A stretch of DNA of 64,000 nucleotides from contig NZ_JARUND010000002.1 in the NCBI RefSeq assembly GCF_036898825.1, forward strand, positions 2,790,001 through 2,854,000, written 5' to 3'. Below are positions 34,116-42,170 of the stretch, piece after piece. Each line of letters begins with the position of its first letter. The first letter of the stretch is position 1. Origin of the DNA: Streptomyces sp. B21-083 (GTDB lineage: Bacteria; Actinomycetota; Actinomycetes; Streptomycetales; Streptomycetaceae). The notes under the pieces are model-generated. The model worked only from the letters and a program-made list of their open reading frames with translations. It was not told the DNA's origin and did not search any database. A program made the translations under genes and the position numbers.

Positions 34116-34955
34116 TCAGCGTCCGCCGTCTTGAACGCTGTTGCGGTACGCCGCCGGCGTCACCCCCAGTACCCGCCGGAACCAGCGGGTCAGGTGCGCC
34201 TGGTCGGCGAAGCCGACGAGGGACGCGACTTCGGCGGGGCGTAGGCCGGCGTCCAGCAGGCCGCGGGCCCGGGTCACCCGGTGCTGTGCCAGCCAGGCGT
34301 ACGGGGGTATCCCGACCGTCGTACGGAAGGCGCGCAGAAGTTGGTAGCGGGACAGCCCCAGGTCGGTGGCGAGGTCGGCGAGGGAGGGCGGGGTGGTCAG
34401 TTCGTCGGCCAGGCGGGTTCGTACGGCGTGGGCTATGTGGTCCGCGCCGGGGAGGTTGTCGGGTGTCGGGCGGGCCGTGGAGTGGCGGCGGGCCAAGGCG
34501 GTGAGCAGCCAGGGGAGGCGGGACTCGGCTTCCAGGGGGTCCGGGCAGGTGCTCAGGTCGGTGTGTGCGGCGCGGAAGGCGGCGGCCAGTTCGGGGTCGT
34601 CGAGGAGGGGCTCGCGGAAGTGGGGGAGGCCGCCGGTGGTGCCGTCGGTGAGGAGGGAAACGTCGGCGTACAGGGCCCGGTAGGCGTAGCCGTCGGCCGT
34701 GTCCGGGCCGCCCGTGTGCATCTCTCCGGGGTCCAGTACGACGATCGAGCCGGGCCTGGGGTGGAGTCGGCCGCCCCGGTAGTCGATGACCTCGGAGCCG
34801 TCGACGCACAGCCCGACCGTGAACTCGTCGTGGGCGTGCGGGGCGTAGACGTGCCGGTCGAAGCGGGCGGTGAGCAGGTCCAGGGCGGGGCCCCGGTGGC
34901 CGAGTCTCGCTCTGGTCCACAGTGCCTGTTCCCGTGTGCCGCCGCCTGCGTTCAC
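34116..34955 (-). CDS. AraC-family transcriptional regulator
   Basis: A 279-residue regulator. The N-terminal half is a cupin-like ligand-binding domain (YAPHAHDEFTVGLCVDG, VLDPGEMHTGGP); the C-terminal 100 residues hold the two AraC helix-turn-helices (SLADLATDLGLSRYQLLRAF and AEVASLVGFADQAHLTRWF, ending LGVTPAAYR). It is 20 bases before the EamA gene on the same strand, a common pairing in which the regulator controls export of a metabolite. Confidence 0.92.
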   Translation of the reverse strand: MNAGGGTREQALWTRARLGHRGPALDLLTARFDRHVYAPHAHDEFTVGLCVDGSEVIDYRGGRLHPRPGSIVVLDPGEMHTGGPDTADGYAYRALYADVSLLTDGTTGGLPHFREPLLDDPELAAAFRAAHTDLSTCPDPLEAESRLPWLLTALARRHSTARPTPDNLPGADHIAHAVRTRLADELTTPPSLADLATDLGLSRYQLLRAFRTTVGIPPYAWLAQHRVTRARGLLDAGLRPAEVASLVGFADQAHLTRWFRRVLGVTPAAYRNSVQDGGR

Positions 34956-34978
34956 GGTTCCACGTTACTTCGCGGGCG

Positions 34979-35557
34979 TCAGAGAAACTCCGACGTGTCC
35001 AGTTCGAAGGCGAAGGGCTCAGGGAGGGACACCGGTTTGCCCAGCGGGAGGGTGCAGTGCTGGCGGTAGTCGTCCTTCACCGGGTCGCTGAACAGGGTGA
35101 TCGAGGAGGCTTCGCGGTCGACCAGCAGGTAGAGGGGAATAGCGCCGCGGGCATAGCAACGGCGTTTGGCCTCGCGGTCGGCCCTGGGTTTCGACGAGGT
35201 CACTTCGAGCACCATGGCCACGCCGTCGCAGGGCATCCAGGAGCCCTTGCCCCTGTAGAGCCGCAGTTCCTTGGGAGCGAAGGTGCCGTCCGGAATTACG
35301 TGGTCTTTCGGACTGTCGCCTACGCTCGGCACCTTCAGGCCCTTGGTGCCGGAGAACTGCATCTTGGTCCGAGAATTCCCGTACACCTGGTCCAGGACCA
35401 GCTCGATGTAGTCCTCGTGGTCCCCGTCCGGCGGCGGTGTCACGACGATCTCCCCCTCGATCAGTTCTGCCCGGAAGCCCTCCGGGGTGTCGAGGGACAG
35501 GAAAATCTCCAGCAGGCCCTCAGCCATGGTGGTGGGCTCATGAGCCACGGCAGTCAT
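34979..35557 (-). CDS. Uma2-family (DUF820) nuclease-fold protein
   Basis: A 192-residue protein from ATG 35557, preceded by GGAGGGG. The pattern AELIEGEIVVTPPP near residue 30, then PDGTFAP and MVLEVTSSKPRADREAKRR matches the Uma2 group, which has a PD-(D/E)xK fold with D...ExxS. Members are very abundant in Streptomyces and cyanobacteria; a cellular role is not established. Confidence 0.9.
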   Translation of the reverse strand: MTAVAHEPTTMAEGLLEIFLSLDTPEGFRAELIEGEIVVTPPPDGDHEDYIELVLDQVYGNSRTKMQFSGTKGLKVPSVGDSPKDHVIPDGTFAPKELRLYRGKGSWMPCDGVAMVLEVTSSKPRADREAKRRCYARGAIPLYLLVDREASSITLFSDPVKDDYRQHCTLPLGKPVSLPEPFAFELDTSEFL

Positions 35558-35669
35558 GTCACGCCCCTCCTTCGGTCGCTCGCCAGACTGGGACATCGGC
35601 TGATCACCTGTCCATGAGATCGGGAACCGTTCCCTCGATCGTGGCACACGATCACGTCGGAAGTCCGGC

Positions 35670-37112
35670 TCACGCGGGAGCGAACCGCACCCCCGCCGCC
35701 CCCAGCTCGGCCCGGGTGAGCCGGACCCGCAACCGCTCCCCCAGGGGCAACGGAACCCCGTCGCCCTCGATGCGTGCCACCACCGCCGGAGTCTCCAACT
35801 GGACCGTCCCGATCGTGGGTCTGTGTTCCTCCACGTCCACCACGCAACCCTCGAAGACCTCCCCCACCCGGTCCTTGAGCAGTGCCGCCTCGACGATGTC
35901 CACGCAGCCGCGTTCCACCGCCCCCGCTCGTCGGCCGCCCTCTGTCATCTCCTTTGGGAGGGCGTCCAGTGCCGCCAGCACCCAGTCGGGCGTGGGCTGT
36001 TGGGCGACGGCGGCGAGGCAGATCTCCGAGGCGTACCGGTCTGCGAGACGGCGCAGGGGGGCCGTGCAGTGGGCGTAGGGGGCGGCTACGGCCGAGTGGG
36101 TCGTGATCTCCGGGAGGTGGCCGTCCCGGAAGACCGTGTAGCCGGCGCCTCTCAGCAGGGTCGTGCACTCCTGGAGGAACGCCGCGTGGGCGGGGAGGTG
36201 CGGGTCGAGGGAGCGGATCAGGGCCGCGTACGAGACATGGTGCGGCCAGTCGATGTGCAGAGCGTGCGCGGTGCGGCGCAGGCGGCCGACGGCGCCGTCC
36301 GGGGCGGCGGGGAGGGTGCGGAGCACTCCCGTGCCGTGCGTCAGCATCAGGTCGGCCGCCGCCATGCCCGTCAGGAGGGAGATCTGGGCGTTCCAGCCCT
36401 CGGCGGGCAGGGTTGCGCGACAGGTGAGTGAGTACGTGTGGTCCTGCTCGACGATCTCCTGCTCGGGGACGTTGAGGGAGATGCCACCGCGTTCGACCTC
36501 CAGGCGTTCCCGCGCCTCACCGATCTCCTTGAGGAGGGCCAGCGGCTCCTCCGCCGTACCGGCGTCCAGTTCGCGCTGCACACCCGCGTAGTCGAGTTTG
36601 GCGCGGCTGCGGACGAGGGCCCGGTGGACGTCCACGGCGACGGTACGGCCGTCCGCGTCGAGGTCGAGCGTCCAGAGGGCGGCCGGACGGGTCCGGCCCG
36701 GGAGGAGGCTCGCCGCGTCCTCGCTGAGCACCGGCGGGTGCAGCGGGGTCTTCTCGTCCGGGAAGTAGAGGGTGGTGACTCTGCGGTGCGTCTCCGTGTC
36801 CAGGGGGCCGCCGGGTACGACGAAGGCGGCGACGTCCGCGATGGCGTACCGGACGCGGAAGCCGCCGTCGGGACGGCGGGACAGGTGCATCGCCTGGTCC
36901 AGGTCCGTGGACGTGGGCGGGTCGATGGTGAGGAACGGGATGTCCGTGGCGTCCGTCGCCGGGAGCACGGGGGCCTTCGCCGCCCGGTCCGCTTCCGCCA
37001 GTACCGGGGGCGGGAAGCTGTCGGGGACGCCTAGTTCGGTGCGCAGCGCGGTGAGGGCGGCCCGGAGGGGGGCTTCGGGGGCGCCGGTCACGCGTATGTG
37101 GCGGCGGGGCAT
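35670..37112 (-). CDS. RNB-domain ribonuclease (RNase II/R-like)
   Basis: A 480-residue enzyme consisting mainly of the RNB exoribonuclease domain, without the flanking cold-shock domains of RNase R. The metal-binding motif is TIDPPTSTDLDQAM; the fourth Asp of the classical D-x5-DxDD is Gln. Other family patterns are AIADVAAFVVPGGPLD, LYFPDEKTPLHPPVLSEDAASLLPG (split here) and YAHCTAPLRRLADRY near residue 390. It likely degrades single-stranded RNA 3' to 5'. No ribosome-binding site is obvious before ATG 37112. Confidence 0.88.
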   Translation of the reverse strand: MPRRHIRVTGAPEAPLRAALTALRTELGVPDSFPPPVLAEADRAAKAPVLPATDATDIPFLTIDPPTSTDLDQAMHLSRRPDGGFRVRYAIADVAAFVVPGGPLDTETHRRVTTLYFPDEKTPLHPPVLSEDAASLLPGRTRPAALWTLDLDADGRTVAVDVHRALVRSRAKLDYAGVQRELDAGTAEEPLALLKEIGEARERLEVERGGISLNVPEQEIVEQDHTYSLTCRATLPAEGWNAQISLLTGMAAADLMLTHGTGVLRTLPAAPDGAVGRLRRTAHALHIDWPHHVSYAALIRSLDPHLPAHAAFLQECTTLLRGAGYTVFRDGHLPEITTHSAVAAPYAHCTAPLRRLADRYASEICLAAVAQQPTPDWVLAALDALPKEMTEGGRRAGAVERGCVDIVEAALLKDRVGEVFEGCVVDVEEHRPTIGTVQLETPAVVARIEGDGVPLPLGERLRVRLTRAELGAAGVRFAPA

Positions 37113-37209
37113 GAAACGAGCGTAGGCACAATCCGGCGGGCCCGCCTCACCACGGATTCCACGTAATCTGACGCGCGTCGTCCGCTGCGTACCCGTTTGG
37201 AGAACCACC

Positions 37210-37995
37210 GTGCTTGTCCTGCTGCCTCCCTCCGAAGGCAAGGCCGCTTCGGGGCGTGGCGCCCCGTTGAAGCTGGAGTCGCTGTCCCTGCCGGGGCTCA
37301 CGGCTGCTCGGGAGGCCGTTCTCGGGGAGCTCGTCGAGTTGTGTGTCGGTGACGAGGACAAGGCGCGTGAGGTGCTCGGGCTCAGTGAGGGGCTGCGGGG
37401 GGAGGTCGCCAAGAACGTCGACCTGCTGACGGCCGGGGCGCGGCCCGCCGGGCAGGTCTACACGGGGGTGCTGTACGACGCCCTCGACCTCGCCTCTCTC
37501 GACGCGGCCGCGAAGAGGCGGGCCGCGCGTTCGCTGCTGGTCTTCTCGGGGCTGTGGGGCGCCGTCCGGGTCACGGACCGCATCCCCTCGTACCGCTGTT
37601 CGATGGGCGTGAAGCTGCCCGGGCTCGGCGCGCTGACCGGGCACTGGCGTGCGCCGATGGCCGCCGTCCTTCCCGACGTGGCCGGTGACGGGCTGGTCCT
37701 CGATCTGCGGTCCTCCGCCTATGCGGCGGCCTGGAAGCCGAAGGGGGAGGTGGCTGGGCGGACGGCCACTGTGCGCGTCCTGCATGCGCCGACCCGGAAG
37801 GTCGTCAGCCACTTCAACAAGGCGACCAAGGGGCGGATCGTACGGAGTCTGGTGAGCGCGGGTGCGGTGCCCTCCGGGCCGGGGGAGCTGGTGGAGGCGT
37901 TGCGGGATCTCGGGTATGTGGTGGAAGTGGAGGCTCCGCCGAGGGGGGCGGGGGCTGCGTGGGCGTTGGATGTGCTGGTGGACGAGATTCACTGA
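37210..37995 (+). CDS. yaaA: Peroxide-stress protein YaaA (DUF328/UPF0246)
   Basis: A 261-residue protein with a GTG start and the family opening LVLLPPSEGKA; further marks are FSGLWGAVRVTDRIPSYR and the C-terminal HFNKATKGRIVRSL. In Escherichia coli YaaA protects DNA and proteins under peroxide stress by lowering free iron. It has a helix-hairpin-helix-like DNA-binding cleft in known structures. It is transcribed away from the RNB gene, with about 100 bases between the starts. Confidence 0.9.
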   Translation: MLVLLPPSEGKAASGRGAPLKLESLSLPGLTAAREAVLGELVELCVGDEDKAREVLGLSEGLRGEVAKNVDLLTAGARPAGQVYTGVLYDALDLASLDAAAKRRAARSLLVFSGLWGAVRVTDRIPSYRCSMGVKLPGLGALTGHWRAPMAAVLPDVAGDGLVLDLRSSAYAAAWKPKGEVAGRTATVRVLHAPTRKVVSHFNKATKGRIVRSLVSAGAVPSGPGELVEALRDLGYVVEVEAPPRGAGAAWALDVLVDEIH

Positions 37996-38155
37996 GTCAC
38001 GGGTAGTTGGTTGTCTGCAGCGCCCTACCCGGCGGTGCTGGCCACGGGGTTCCTTCTTTGGCCGCACGGCATGCGGCGCACCTCCTCCCGCCAGCCCTAC
38101 CCGCACATTCCCGGAGTCACGAACTCACGGGACATACTCGAGAAGGCATTGCCGC

Positions 38156-38575
38156 ATGAGCCGACCGACGCACGGCACGTTGCATCATGTCGAGCTGTGG
38201 GTTCCGGACCTCCACCGCGCGCTCGCCTCGCTCGGCTGGCTGCTGGAGGCGCTGGGTTACGCCCTCTTCCAGAGCTGGGACGGCGGCCGCAGCTGGCGGC
38301 TCGGGCCGACCTACCTGGTCATCGAGCAGTCCCCGGCCCTCACCGCCGAACAGCACGACCGCCGCCGCCCAGGCCTCAACCACCTGGCGTTCCACATCGA
38401 AGATGCCGCCACCGTCGAGAAATTGACCGCCGACGCCGCTCAGCACGGCTGGCACCTGTTGTTCCCCGAGCGGCATCCGTACGCCGGCGGCGCACAGCAC
38501 TACGCCGCCTACCTGGAGAACGACGACGGCTTCGAAGTCGAACTCGTCGCGATCAAGTCACCCGAACGAAACTGA
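38156..38575 (+). CDS. VOC-family (glyoxalase-fold) protein
   Basis: A 139-residue single VOC domain: LHHVELWVPDLHRAL at the start, LNHLAFHIEDAATVEKL in the middle and YAAYLENDDGFEVELVA at the end give the His and Glu metal ligands expected for the vicinal-oxygen-chelate fold. Substrate unknown. The ATG at 38156 is the last one before the domain. Confidence 0.88.
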   Translation: MSRPTHGTLHHVELWVPDLHRALASLGWLLEALGYALFQSWDGGRSWRLGPTYLVIEQSPALTAEQHDRRRPGLNHLAFHIEDAATVEKLTADAAQHGWHLLFPERHPYAGGAQHYAAYLENDDGFEVELVAIKSPERN

Positions 38576-39045
38576 GCTCAACCGATCCACAGGTCTTGAC
38601 GATTACTCTGCCGTTGCCGGGTCGGCGGGTGTTCTGGTCGACGAGGGTCAGGACGGGCGCTCGCCCCTTTTCGGGAACGGACGCAACGCAGGGGCACGAG
38701 GCCGCTTCCAGCGTGCAAAAAATAGAAAAGCGCTGTGGCAAACGTGCTCTCCCTCCTGGGCATCGACGTGGCCGGTCGACGCGATCGGTGGACTGACCCA
38801 TCGCGCTCTTCTGGTACGCAGGTCCGCTTCGCTGACGCAACCTCAACGTGCTCGGCCGCTACGGCTTTTCCGCTTCCACTCCAGCCGCTGGCGCACTGCG
38901 GCCACTGACCGACGCGGAAGCACCGGAACTCTACGGCGAGGACGGCGCGGGTTCACAGGCGTGCAGCCCGGCAGGAGTCGCAGGAGCGAGCTGGGGTGCT
39001 CGGGTTGTCGCACCCCGAGCCCCCCAACCGGTTCCTGTCTCCGGG
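38576..39045. other. 470-base region with transposon debris
   Basis: No intact gene. The right half includes a Tn3-family transposase remnant (38840-38970, listed separately). The left half (38580-38760) shows no frame I can assign on either strand. Confidence 0.5.
38840..38970 (+). pseudogene. C-terminal remnant of a Tn3-family transposase
   Basis: The frame reads NLNVLGRYGFSASTPAAGAL followed by RPLTDAEAPE and a Glu/Asp/Gly-rich end. This resembles the end of Tn3-family transposases (NVLGRYxF...LRPLRDPxAP). Nothing upstream belongs to the rest of the enzyme, so only about 40 codons survive. Confidence 0.6.
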
Positions 39046-39948
39046 TCAGATCAAATCGATGCGTTCCTGGGCGATGGGGTAGCCGGCCCTCGCGAAGTGG
39101 GCGGCCATCGGCACGTTGGTCTGGTCAGTCCCGGCCACGATGCGGTCCACGCCCTCGTCAGCGAGCTTGTGCGTAGCCTCGACGAGCAGGTCATAGGCGT
39201 ATCCGTGGCCGCGATGCTCGGGCACGACGCCGATGTAGCCGATGAGAGGGTCTCCGTAGTTGCGGGCGGGGACGCTCAGTCCGACGAGTTCCCCGGCGGG
39301 GTTGTAGGCAAGGCGCCACCATTCGCGTGGGCTCGGCAACCAGCGTAGAAAGTCCAGTTCTTCCTGAGCGGCCGCATCCAGCCCGGACGCGGCGATGGTG
39401 CGGCGCACATGACCGTCGAGGCTGCCCTGGTGAATACGACGGAATACGTCGAAGATCGCCGCGTCGTCTGGCTCGGGACGGAATTCGAGGCGGCCCGGGC
39501 GCGCGGGCACGCCGCAGTCCGGTGTCCAGCGGTAGCGGAACCGCTCGACCAGAGGAGCCATTCCTGCGGCGATTGCCGCGTCGATCCGGGCCTGGGCCTG
39601 CTCCCTGACTGCGGGGACGTCGCGCCAGCCGGGCGGCAGTTTGAGTGAGTACTCGGCCTGCAGCGGTGAGGCGCGGAGGAGTTGTACGGCCGCACTGACG
39701 TCCGTGAAGTCGAACCAGTCCAGAGCGACCGGCTTGTCGTCCTTCGGCCCGGCCCACCAGGCTGCCCGCGCGACGACGACGCCTTTACGCAGGGCCACCC
39801 AGGTCCACTCAGGGCGGTACTCACCGGCGGCAGCCATCCCCGTATAGCTATCACCGAAGGCGGCAAAGCCGACCACACCTGGATCGGGCAGGGATTCGAA
39901 AAGTGCCTCTTCGCCTGCGGCGAGGGGGCGGATGACCAGATCGGTCAT
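39046..39948 (-). CDS. GNAT-family N-acetyltransferase
   Basis: A 300-residue two-lobed GNAT protein. The C-terminal domain has the acetyl-CoA loop VVPEHRGHGYAYDLL (motif A, R/Q-x-x-G-x-G/A) followed by the helix LVEATHKLADEGVDRIVAGTD and NVPMAAHFARAGYP. The N-terminal lobe (ALFESLPDPGVVGFAAFGD) is typical of streptomycete fusions of this type. The ATG at 39948 is chosen as the first start close to the domain. Substrate unknown. Confidence 0.88.
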   Translation of the reverse strand: MTDLVIRPLAAGEEALFESLPDPGVVGFAAFGDSYTGMAAAGEYRPEWTWVALRKGVVVARAAWWAGPKDDKPVALDWFDFTDVSAAVQLLRASPLQAEYSLKLPPGWRDVPAVREQAQARIDAAIAAGMAPLVERFRYRWTPDCGVPARPGRLEFRPEPDDAAIFDVFRRIHQGSLDGHVRRTIAASGLDAAAQEELDFLRWLPSPREWWRLAYNPAGELVGLSVPARNYGDPLIGYIGVVPEHRGHGYAYDLLVEATHKLADEGVDRIVAGTDQTNVPMAAHFARAGYPIAQERIDLI

Positions 39949-40297
39949 GTGAGGGGTCCTTCCGGGTAGCGACGTGCTCCCCTTCAGATCCTCGGCGTCC
40001 TCGGAACGGGGTGGGAGCACATGAGAGTCAGCTGGCTCACGGTTCCCACCTCCTTTCTGCGGTCGAGGACGCGAGCGGAGCGTAACAGCGTGATCGAATA
40101 TCCGGCAACGGCATTAGGCCCGCCGAAACAACCTGCTATTCATCGGAACGAAATCCGGCGCCACCGGCGACCTCAGGGCCACGGGTGTCGCGCACGCCCG
40201 CATCCCGGCCCTCGGCGAGCAGGCCGCCACGGCAGTCCTGTTGCAACATGTGCAACCCACTTTGCGTATGTTGCAGCCCGGCGGCAGGATGAGGCGC
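39949..40297. other. 349-base divergent intergenic region before eda
   Basis: Apart from the palindrome at 40240-40256 it holds no gene I can support. A plus-strand frame (about 40138-40260) reads FIGTKSGATGDLRATGVAHA and may be a relic, but I cannot place it. Confidence 0.4.
40240..40256. promoter_or_regulatory. Palindromic operator upstream of eda
   Basis: GTTGCA-ACATG-TGCAAC is a perfect 6+6 inverted repeat about 42 bases before the eda start; a third half-site (GTTGCA) follows at 40270. Palindromes of this kind fit IclR- or GntR-type regulators of sugar-acid genes. Confidence 0.55.
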
Positions 40298-40927
40298 ATG
40301 GCTCCTCTCCCCGTTTCCTCCGTTCTTGATCTCGCGCCCGTTGTTCCCGTGGTCGTGGTCGAGGAGCTGGTCGATGCCGTGCCGCTTGCTCGGGCGCTCG
40401 TCGCCGGGGGGCTGCCCGCCATCGAGGTCACCCTGCGTACGCCCGTCGCGCTGGACGCCATCCGGGCCGTCGCCGATGCCGTGCCGGACGCGGTGGTCGG
40501 TGCGGGGACCCTCATCTCGCCGGCGCAGGTGTCCGACGCGCTCGCCGCCGGGGCCCGCTTTCTTGTCAGCCCGGGCTGGACCGACGTACTGCTGGAGTCC
40601 ATGAGGGCGTCCGGTGTGCCGTTTCTGCCGGGGGTGTCGACGACGTCGGAGGTCGTGGCTCTGTTGGAGCGTGGGGTGCGGGAGATGAAGTTCTTCCCGG
40701 CGGAGGCGGCGGGCGGCACCGCGTATCTGAAGTCGCTGTCCGGGCCGCTCCCTCAGGCCCGGTTCTGTCCGACCGGGGGGATCGGCCCCGCGAACGCGCC
40801 CGAGTATCTCGCGCTGCCCAACGTCAGCTGTGTGGGCGGTAGTTGGATGCTTCCGGCGGATGCGATCGCCGCACGCGACTGGGACCGGGTCGAGGCGCTG
40901 GCCCGTCAGGCGTCCACTCTCAAATAA
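40298..40927 (+). CDS. eda: 2-dehydro-3-deoxy-phosphogluconate/4-hydroxy-2-oxoglutarate aldolase
   Basis: A 209-residue class I aldolase of the Entner-Doudoroff pathway, which splits KDPG into pyruvate and glyceraldehyde 3-phosphate. The TIM barrel is complete: VVPVVVVEELVDAVPLARAL, EVTLRT, VVGAGTLISPAQV, FLVSPGWTD and KFFPAEAAGG, where the Lys forms the Schiff base, then FCPTGGIGPANAPEYL. The ATG at 40298 (MAPLPVSS) is used; ATG at 40289 is also possible. A palindromic operator precedes it. Confidence 0.92.
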   Translation: MAPLPVSSVLDLAPVVPVVVVEELVDAVPLARALVAGGLPAIEVTLRTPVALDAIRAVADAVPDAVVGAGTLISPAQVSDALAAGARFLVSPGWTDVLLESMRASGVPFLPGVSTTSEVVALLERGVREMKFFPAEAAGGTAYLKSLSGPLPQARFCPTGGIGPANAPEYLALPNVSCVGGSWMLPADAIAARDWDRVEALARQASTLK

Positions 40928-40937
40928 GCAACAGGGC

Positions 40938-42098
40938 TCAGCGCAGGTGAGACGTGTCGTTGAAGAGCCGTACGCTCGCGTTGCCGTCCGTGTAGTAGGC
41001 GATCGCTGACAGCGAGGCCGCCGAGAGTTCCATGCGGAACAGGGACTCGGGCGGGGCGCCCAGGGCCAGGCGGACGAGGGTCTTGATGGGGGTCACGTGG
41101 GTGACCAGCAGGACCGTACGGCCGGCGTGGGCCGCGATCAGCTTGTCGCGGGTGACGGCCATCCGGCGTGCGGTGGCCGCGAAGCTCTCGCCGCCGCCCG
41201 TCGGTTCGGCCTTCGGGGAGGCCAACCAGGCGTTCATGTCGTCCGGGTAGCGCTCGCGCACCTCGCCGAACGTCAGCCCCTCCCACGCGCCGAAGTCCGT
41301 CTCGCGCAGGCCGTCGTCGATGGTGACGTCGAGGCCGAGGCGGGTCGCCACGGCTGCGGCGGTCTGCCGGGTGCGGGCCAGCGGGGAGGCGACGATCGCC
41401 TCGATCGTGCCGCGCCGGGCCAGCGAGTCGGCGACCCGCTCGGCCTGGTCCCGGCCCACGTCCGAGAGGGACGGATCGGTACCGCCGCTGCCCGAGAAGC
41501 GCTTCTGGGGGGTGAGGAGGGTCTCGCCGTGGCGCAGGAGTACGAAGGTCGCGGGCGGGCCGAGATCGGCGGGCGCGGACCAGCCGGCGGCCACCTTCGT
41601 GGCGGCCCCGGTGTCGGCGTCGGCGGCCGAGGAGCTGACGCCCGCGTCCAGTTCCGCCGTCGACGTGGACGCCGACCACTGTTCGCCGCGCTTGCCCGCG
41701 TCCATCGCCTCGTTCGCCAAGCGGTCCGCGTGCTTGTTCTTACCGCGCGGGATCCACTCGTACGTCACCTGTCCGACGACCGAGAACACCCGGGCCGCCT
41801 CCGCCGCCAGGGGCTTCATGTCCGGGTGCTTGATCTTCCAGCGGCCGGACATCTGCTCGACGACCAGCTTGGAGTCCATACGGACGTTGACGGTGGCGTT
41901 CGGGTCCAGCTGGTGGGCCGCGCGCAGGCCGGCGACCAGGCCCCGGTACTCGGCGACGTTGTTCGTGGCGATGCCGATGTACTCGGCCGCCTCCACCAGC
42001 GTCTCGCCCGTGGCCGCGTCGATGACGACGGAGCCGTAGCCCGCGGGCCCCGGGTTGCCCCGGGAACCGCCGTCGGCCTCGACGATGAACTCCCGCAC
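40938..42098 (-). CDS. Bifunctional RNase H/acid phosphatase (RNase HI-like plus CobC-like)
   Basis: A 386-residue two-domain protein of the actinobacterial Rv2228c type. Residues 1-130 are an RNase HI-like domain (VEADGGSRGNPGPAGYGSVV, NNVAEYRGLVAGL, VRMDSKLVVEQMSG, IPRGKNKHADRLANEA) with the catalytic acidic residues. A Ser/Ala linker leads to a histidine-phosphatase domain (LLRHGETLLTPQKRFSG, ASPLARTRQTA, THVTPIK). It can remove RNA from RNA-DNA hybrids and in mycobacteria also acts in alpha-ribazole phosphate hydrolysis. The genes downstream on the strand, a zinc-ribbon protein and a Nif3-like protein, are its usual actinobacterial neighbours. Confidence 0.93.
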   Translation of the reverse strand: MREFIVEADGGSRGNPGPAGYGSVVIDAATGETLVEAAEYIGIATNNVAEYRGLVAGLRAAHQLDPNATVNVRMDSKLVVEQMSGRWKIKHPDMKPLAAEAARVFSVVGQVTYEWIPRGKNKHADRLANEAMDAGKRGEQWSASTSTAELDAGVSSSAADADTGAATKVAAGWSAPADLGPPATFVLLRHGETLLTPQKRFSGSGGTDPSLSDVGRDQAERVADSLARRGTIEAIVASPLARTRQTAAAVATRLGLDVTIDDGLRETDFGAWEGLTFGEVRERYPDDMNAWLASPKAEPTGGGESFAATARRMAVTRDKLIAAHAGRTVLLVTHVTPIKTLVRLALGAPPESLFRMELSAASLSAIAYYTDGNASVRLFNDTSHLR

Positions 42099-42114
42099 GC
42101 CGTACGCCCCTTAC

Positions 42115-42164
42115 CGACCTGTACGGGTCTGTACAGACCTGTACTGACCTGTCCCGACCTGTTT
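42115..42164. repeat. Five imperfect 10-bp direct repeats
   Basis: Units of the form nGACCTGTnn (CGACCTGTAC, GGGTCTGTAC, AGACCTGTAC, TGACCTGTCC, CGACCTGTTT) follow each other from 42115 to 42164, in the gap between the RNase H/phosphatase and zinc-ribbon genes. Confidence 0.75.
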
Positions 42165-42170
42165 GCTTGC

